Source of the DNA: Strobilurus pachycystidiatus
Lineage: Eukaryota; Basidiomycota; Agaricomycetes; Agaricales; Physalacriaceae
NCBI GenBank assembly: GCA_019915135.1
Contig: JAHLMK010000001.1
Location: forward strand, 868,001 to 932,000
Length of the DNA: 64,000 nucleotides
Reading direction: 5' to 3'
The notes beneath the pieces are model-generated. The model worked only from the letters and a program-made list of their open reading frames with translations. It was not told where the DNA came from and did no database searches. The stretch's first letter is position 1. Each line of letters opens with the position of its first letter. Positions 58,815-64,000 of this stretch are shown here, piece after piece. Position numbers and translations under genes: made by a program.

Positions 58815-59439
58815 GTTGATGGATGAGGATGGTGTTGCTTTGTTGAGAAGGCGCAGGATTGGTAGTGGTTCATCCACCACCCAAGATGTCTAGCTTAAGT
58901 ACCCATCAGGCCAACCGTCGCAGGGCCTTCGGAACGCGCAATCCAAAAAGAGATGGTGAAGTTACTTTGCAGAGCGTGTTTTGATCGAGAGACGCATAAC
59001 CCAAAAGGGCTAAAATGCCGGACAATTACGCGTGGCTGATTACTTTGCTCAGTCCAGCCACGGAGTAGTAGGATTCTTAGCCTCACTTTGGTCAGGCATT
59101 GAGGTGATGACAGTCGGTTACCATATAAATGGGATTCTCAACCGAATAATTATAGTATGCCTACGACTCTCATCCCTGTAGCACACACACACGCACTTTC
59201 GTAACACACACACACTCATTCATACACCAGCGCACAGCGGCATTAGCATCACTTTTTTTTGGGGGGGCTTTCTCATCATTTCTAGTTTGGGTCTTTGGAT
59301 GGGTCCTTGTAGGTACATCGCTATAACATTCAGCTTCTTTTTCTTGATCTGGTGTGATCAAATTCAATACGCATGGTAAACAGTAAAAAACCTCGAACAA
59401 GTCCGGGAGTACAATCGCCACCTGGTGGGATTCTGGATG
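58815..59439. other. Intergenic with CA microsatellite
   Basis: Contains an interrupted (CA)n tract at about 59181-59215 and a T8-G7 run at about 59250-59265. No gene recognised. Confidence 0.55.
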
Positions 59440-61628
59440 TCATAGATAACAGGAGAAATGCGGCGAATCTCGTTTCCAGCCGACTAGAACAATATCATTA
59501 GCTGCTTTCAAATTGCGACTTCACAAGCAACGCACCACAATGCCAACAATCGAGGAGATGTTCAGGATCGCTGCATGGCAAGTCAATTGCAGACTTGCGC
59601 ATCGAAATGAGAGTACTGACTATTTCTTTTTGAGCTCTGCGAGCCTTGGGTAGTTTGACCCCCAGAACAACACTTTGACCAACGTAAACCTCAGCGCAGA
59701 CACGGCCAGTGGATCGCACCTTCGTGATTAGGTTCGTAAACATCCGATTCACTCTGCATCCTCGTAAGCATCCTCGAACAAAAACCTCAAAAAAGACTAC
59801 GCACAGAATAGGCCGCATCAGGCGTAATCCTCCTCAAACCCTCTACCGCCCGCCCCACAGTCGCATATGCATCCCTCGTCTCCTCCCTCGTCGCAACATA
59901 GTTTCAGAACACCTTCGCCGTAACATGATACACCGCCTCCCTCCACGCCGGGGTCACACTCGTCGTATTATCCCCAGCGAATAATGTTGGCGCAGTAACG
60001 TCGAAGAGCACCGTGTCAGTGACGTTGTACGCCTCCAAAAGAGCGCCCACAAGTTGGGCACGCGAGGCGGCGGAGTGAAAGTTGGCTTCAGGAATAAGAC
60101 GTGAGGCCACGGCGACGCTGTAGCCCGCGGGCTGCCGCCCTGCGAACGCCTGCTGTGTGGCCAAGAATTCGCGAAAGAAGGACAGCCATGTCGCGTACTC
60201 CTGCACTTTGACGAGGGCGGTCCCTTCATCCTGGATTGTTTGGCCAAAGTCAATAAGAGGGCCCATTGATGACGCAGCTTCGGATGTGTTGAGAGTGGGG
60301 TTAACGAAGAAGATTGCCCCAAGGGAGGCATACCCGCCCCAGCCGTCCGCGGTCCATTGAAGAGCGTTGTCGACCCTGAGGGTGTACAACTGTGCTGTCG
60401 TAGTGTAATTGATGTTCCTGACGGCGACCATGGCCATTTGGAGGGTCACCGGCGGAGAAACGAGCACCGAGGCTTCGAGTACGACGCCGAATGTACCTCC
60501 TCCACCTGGTATGGAACACATTTAGACATCACCAGCCAGTGGTAGGGATATCATTCACCTCCACGAAGAGCCCAGAAGAGGTTGGGGTTCTGTACTGGGT
60601 TCGCTATTCTGTACTCTGCGTCTGGAGTGACGATTTTAAACTGCAGTACTCGATCGACGCCCAAGCCCATGGTGTTGGACAAAGCCGTGTGGCCGCCTCC
60701 CTGTGATCATTAGAATGAGCTCTTCGTGTGATGGAGGCAGGCGAAGATGTACCTGCAGCCAACCACCGACTGTCCCTACAGTTGCATCTGTCCCGCCTAT
60801 GATGGTTACGTTGTGGAGATCAGCAAACTCGTATGCCTGTAGCCATTGTACTCCAGCCTAAGGTAGATATTAACGATAGATGGCGTAACAGTCGAGACAC
60901 CTACGCCCATGGTCATTGCAGGTTGTGGCGCCAAGTTTGTGCCTTCTGCAACAAAGTGGGCGTCGAATGTTATCTGCATCAACGTCAGAAGATGGACTTT
61001 ACGCCGTGAAATTGAAGACTTGCATTCTTGAGGTTATCTGTCCAAAGAGATAAAGATCCTGGTGCGCTGCTTCGTCATTTGAAGTCATGCTAGTACAGTG
61101 ATCATCAAACTCATAACTTCATGCAGGCGAGGCCAGAACGAACACCAGTGTTCTTGATGACCAACGGTGTCCCGGTCTTCCTAGTAAAGCTGAAGGCATT
61201 TGCGACGTCCTCGCTGGATTGAACGTCAATCTGGCGCTTTGTGAACAAAACGACACTGGTGACAATCAAGGTGGACGAACATAATGGCTAGGAACGCTCC
61301 CCTGCTCGCAGGTCCGTGGCGATGAGAAAGAGGCTGGATTTGTGGGATCCGGATAATCCAGGGTGCACTGAGCACCTTTTACCTGGCATGTTTCCCATTG
61401 AACGTTGAGATACGCGTTGGGGGAGCTGCTCCGGTTAGTTGCGTCGTCATACCCGGCCTGAACGATGCTACAGGCCGCCTCGTTGTGCGCGTCTCCACCA
61501 AAGCAAGATGCTGCAAAAGGTGTGCCTATATGCAAGCGACCGTCGAGTTGAGCGCCAAGGTCAAGCCAATCTGCAGATGTCGCAGTCGCATGAACCAGGG
61601 GAAGTAAGAGTACTATGAAGGGAAGCAT
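59440..61628 (-). pseudogene. Secreted berberine-bridge-type FAD oxidase with in-frame stops
   Basis: The start MLPFIVLLLPLVHATATS is a signal peptide. Exon 1 is 61628-61281, exon 2 begins 61236 (RQIDVQSSEDVANAF, TGTPLVIKNTG). FAD-binding motifs follow: [40 protein letters not shown]. The BBE tail reads FWGSNYPRLAELKKKYDPEH, LLDCWHCVGWKRDSPHFSCY, with stop at 59442-59440. Two TGA codons interrupt otherwise normal sequence. The first is at 61077-61075 in the flavin-linking motif HDFK-stop-RSSAPGS, where Gly or Trp is expected. The second is at 59906-59904 in YHVTAKVF-stop-NYVATREE, where Trp is expected. Each is one substitution away from sense. One intron (from about 61030) has a GC donor (AAT|GCAAGT). 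The gene probably oxidised an alcohol or carbohydrate outside the cell. Confidence 0.82.
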
Positions 61629-61844
61629 GTTGAATAGCGGTCGCGAAGAAAATGTTTCGCAATTTATGCCAGCGGAAGAGCGGCATGGCTTTGTGGATGG
61701 TCATTAACAAGACATTATGTATAGCGATGATGATACAGGGAACTTCGTCGACGCGTCGGTGTAAAAACTGCCGCCTATCCGCTTTATACGTTTCGCGTCA
61801 GACGCATCGCCGAAGAAGGGGCGCAGTAAATTCGTACCGACCGG

Positions 61845-62335
61845 TTACTCTTGTTTCAAGCTCTCCCTGATTGGATAGCGGGTGCCCTTCCAGCCAGGCA
61901 GATTCAGCCAGCCCGGACCCGCCCGGACGATAGTCGCGACGCCGGCGATGCACGCAATTATCACTGCAAATAACATCAGCTTCGGATGGCAGGCACTGTA
62001 CGCGGCGACGCACCTGCAGGATGGGCGGTGAGCGTCAAAGGGATGCCTACAAACCACAGAATGGCGTCAATCAAGACCAGGCGGCCGGCCATCTCCTTGT
62101 CTCGTCCAGCATCCTCTGCGACGGGGTCGATGACGTCTTTCTTGACCTCGGATTCGTGCGGGCGGCGGTAGGTGAACAGCAGGCCGAGGATGACGTGGAA
62201 CGAGACGGCCTCGACGAGCTGGCGCGTCTGCAGCGAGTCCTGGAAGAGAACGAGGTAGAAACGGCCAAAATAGAGTGGAATCAGCCCAAAAAAGCCAGCA
62301 GTGAAGACGGTCGCCGACGTCGGGAGAGAGACCAT
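61845..62335 (-). CDS. Small multi-pass membrane protein
   Basis: Exons 62335-62014 and 61963-61845 give 441 nt, 146 aa. Start MVSLPTSATVFTAGFFGLIP. Hydrophobic segments lie at about residues 8-30, 40-60 (QLVEAVSFHVILGLLF), 83-105 (LVLIDAILWFVGIPLTLTAH) and 108-122 (IIACIAGVATIV). A charged loop RRPHESEVKKDVIDPVAEDA lies between them, and a short tail GPGWLNLPGWKGTRYP ends the protein. I do not recognise the family. Its start is 179 bp from that of the divergent F-box gene. Confidence 0.7.
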
Positions 62336-62514
62336 CGTCGTGGTCGAGAACAAGCAGCCAGAGGTCCCGGGTAGGCGCACTTTCCATTCGTGGACACGCG
62401 CCGCGCGCCCTTCGAAATGGGACCCACTGCCACTGGGCACGTCTGAGCTGGGCACTTGATGTCTCATGACGCCGCCCATCAGATGGCCTACACAGCCTAC
62501 TACTTCTCTCAGCC
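62336..62514. promoter_or_regulatory. Shared promoter, membrane protein / F-box gene
   Basis: 179 bp between divergent start codons; inferred bidirectional promoter, no sites identified. Confidence 0.4.
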
Positions 62515-63743
62515 ATGGACACCGTCCCGCAAGAAATCGTCGACACTGTCCTCGACCTTGTCGATGAAGCTGACAGAACAGCCTGTGCACTCGTCTGTAG
62601 GGCCTGGCTCCCTCGCAGCCGCCACCACACCTTCTGCGAGGTCCTCTTCCCGGACGATAATGCCAGCGCTGGGATGATCTTTGTTGAATTGCTGGACCAT
62701 CCTCTGTGCACTTTTCGGCGACATGTTCACCATCTCAAACTTCGCCAGCCGTCACGCTGCACCTCCGAGCTACTCAAGGCCAAATGGCTGAGAACAGTCC
62801 TGCCGCGCATAGCTACCCTTCCAGACGTGGTATCCCTGCAGCTCAAAAACATGTGGTTTCATGACTTGTCCGCGGAGGACTGGACGCAAGTCGTGCTTCC
62901 GTGCTTCTCATCCAATGTCAAGCACCTAGTCATCTACTCGAGCTATTTCAACCATCCCCGCCAGGTGGTCAGCTTGATATCGCACTGCACGCGGCTTGAG
63001 ACCCTTCTACTTTCGGCATTGACAGTCACCCATTTCAAGCAGAATTACGCCGTCCTCAACGCGCCATCAAAGTATTTGAGGGAGATCAATCTGTCGGGTG
63101 AGGAGACCACCGACGTCCTTCGTTGGATCTCTCTCAGCACATTCCCTCTCCCTCTGTCCCACATGTCACTCCAGGACGTCACATCAGGCAGCTGTCTCCC
63201 ACTCGCACCGTGCATCGCCAACTTTGGTTCCTCCATCACCCAGCTAACCATCGGCTTCACCGAAGATGTAGCGGAACGGATCGCGGAAGGTAAGTAGTAC
63301 CTCCCCTCTCTTGCCGACTTTGCTTGGGCCACTGACGTCGACTGTCAGATACATTCTGCAAGGCCGTCGACCTCGCTTCTCTCGTCAACCTGCAAACTAT
63401 CCGCTTCGGTCCCTTCGGGGTGTACAGCTGGACACCATTAGCCTCGAAACTCTCGCACATACCCCGTATCCTCTCCCGTATACCCTCGACACAGATCACG
63501 TCAATCGTCCTTGGTGCCATTTCTTGCGTTTCTGTGGACGACTTGGAGTCGATACATTGGCATGCGCTTGCAGCGGCGGTGACATGCCCCAAGTATAAGA
63601 GGTTGGAGAAGCTGGATCTGGTATTCTGGGACGAGCAGGAGGGTATGAGGGATGGGGCGAGGCGGAAGCTGAAAAAGTGTCTGGAGGACATATTTGGAAG
63701 CGATGTGGAGGTTCGGTTTTGCTTGTACGCCGATGTTGAATAG
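62515..63743 (+). CDS. F-box/LRR-like orphan protein
   Basis: Exons 62515-63289 and 63349-63743 give 1170 nt, 389 aa. The N-terminus MDTVPQEIVDTVLDLVDEAD, then RTACALVCRAWLPRSRHHTF, is the compact basidiomycete F-box (P-x-E-I-V-D, later L-V-C-R-A-W). Leucine-rich segments follow: VVSLQLKNMWFHDLSAEDW, VKHLVIYSSYFNHP, RLETLLLSALTVTHF and SLQDVTSGSCLPL. The protein ends KKCLEDIFGSDVEVRFCLYADVE. Many such genes lie in mushroom genomes as fast-evolving SCF adaptors; the target is unknown. The intron acceptor is GTCAG at 63344-63348. Confidence 0.88.
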
Positions 63744-64000
63744 GCAATCCGTAAGTTGTATCTATCGGTGAGAGACGGAACAGCGTACCGCTGTATTACT
63801 TAGGCAGCTGGGTTTTATGCGTTGTGGGTGTACCCCGAGGAGAGGGACATCTCAGAGTACACATTGGCAAAAGAATGTAAGTGCAAGTATCAATTATGCG
63901 GAATACTACCATATAGTCCACCCATACACACGGTAGCGTGGGAGGATACGAAGTCCAATAACAAGAAAAAGAGCCAAACCTCGCGAGTCTAAGCGGGCTG

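Noticed and set aside
59181..59215. CA-rich tract considered as a repeat array or CRISPR-like structure
   Set aside because: Simple microsatellite; no spacers. CRISPR arrays are not expected in a fungal nucleus and none was seen.

Overview
The window reads as nuclear DNA of a mushroom-forming basidiomycete (Agaricomycetes). Genes are cut by many introns of about 45-65 nt with GTRNGY donors. F-box/LRR-type orphan proteins, a phenolic-type flavin halogenase and secreted berberine-bridge-type FAD oxidases are typical of that group. I rebuilt exon structures by hand: each junction was accepted only if the reading phase closed and the joined protein matched a family. The species is not identifiable from sequence alone.

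Layout. 0.1-5.2 kb: an orphan F-box-like gene and CDC4 (SCF ubiquitin-ligase receptor, minus strand). 5.2-10.2 kb: a 5-kb gene-free stretch. 10.2-17.5 kb: a Zn2Cys6 regulator followed by a flavin-dependent halogenase. 18.2-19.9 kb: head-to-head DTD1 (D-aminoacyl-tRNA deacylase) and a PPIL1-type spliceosomal cyclophilin. 20.4-20.9 kb: a decayed fragment of a CDC4-like WD40 region. 21.4-24.8 kb: HOP1, a meiotic HORMA plus PHD protein in 20 exons. 25.4-29 kb: tRNA-Gly(CCC), then a 5'-truncated LINE with target-site duplication and poly(A). 29.2-31.4 kb: a broken DHA2-type MFS transporter. 32.3-37.7 kb: a Rab GTPase head-to-head with ATP synthase epsilon, two orphan genes, and a delta-12 fatty acid desaturase. 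39.8-49 kb: an armadillo-like orphan, DOA1/UFD3, a VCX1-type Ca2+/H+ exchanger and a histidine phosphatase. 49-49.8 kb: a tRNA-Tyr gene split by a TA-flanked MITE. 50.3-56.4 kb: GTR1 (TORC1 Rag GTPase), a broken zinc alcohol dehydrogenase with a minisatellite, an orphan gene and RIB4 (lumazine synthase). 56.7-63.7 kb: a frameshifted Ser-rich gene, an NAD(P)-binding protein, a berberine-bridge oxidase with two in-frame TGA codons, a small membrane protein and another F-box protein.

Themes. Housekeeping genes (ubiquitin/proteasome, TORC1, vacuolar Ca2+, riboflavin, tRNA quality control, ATP synthase) are intact. Accessory genes (transporter, ADH, FAD oxidase, Ser-rich gene, CDC4-like fragment) carry stops, frameshifts or deletions. 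The most striking single observation is the tRNA-Tyr gene cut between acceptor stem and D-arm by a 723-bp terminal-inverted-repeat element; the two separated acceptor-stem strands still pair perfectly over 7 bp. Other notable points are several microexons (9-11 nt), a 19-nt apparent intron in VCX1, GC-AG introns in three genes, and a Rab GTPase with Thr in place of the catalytic Gln.
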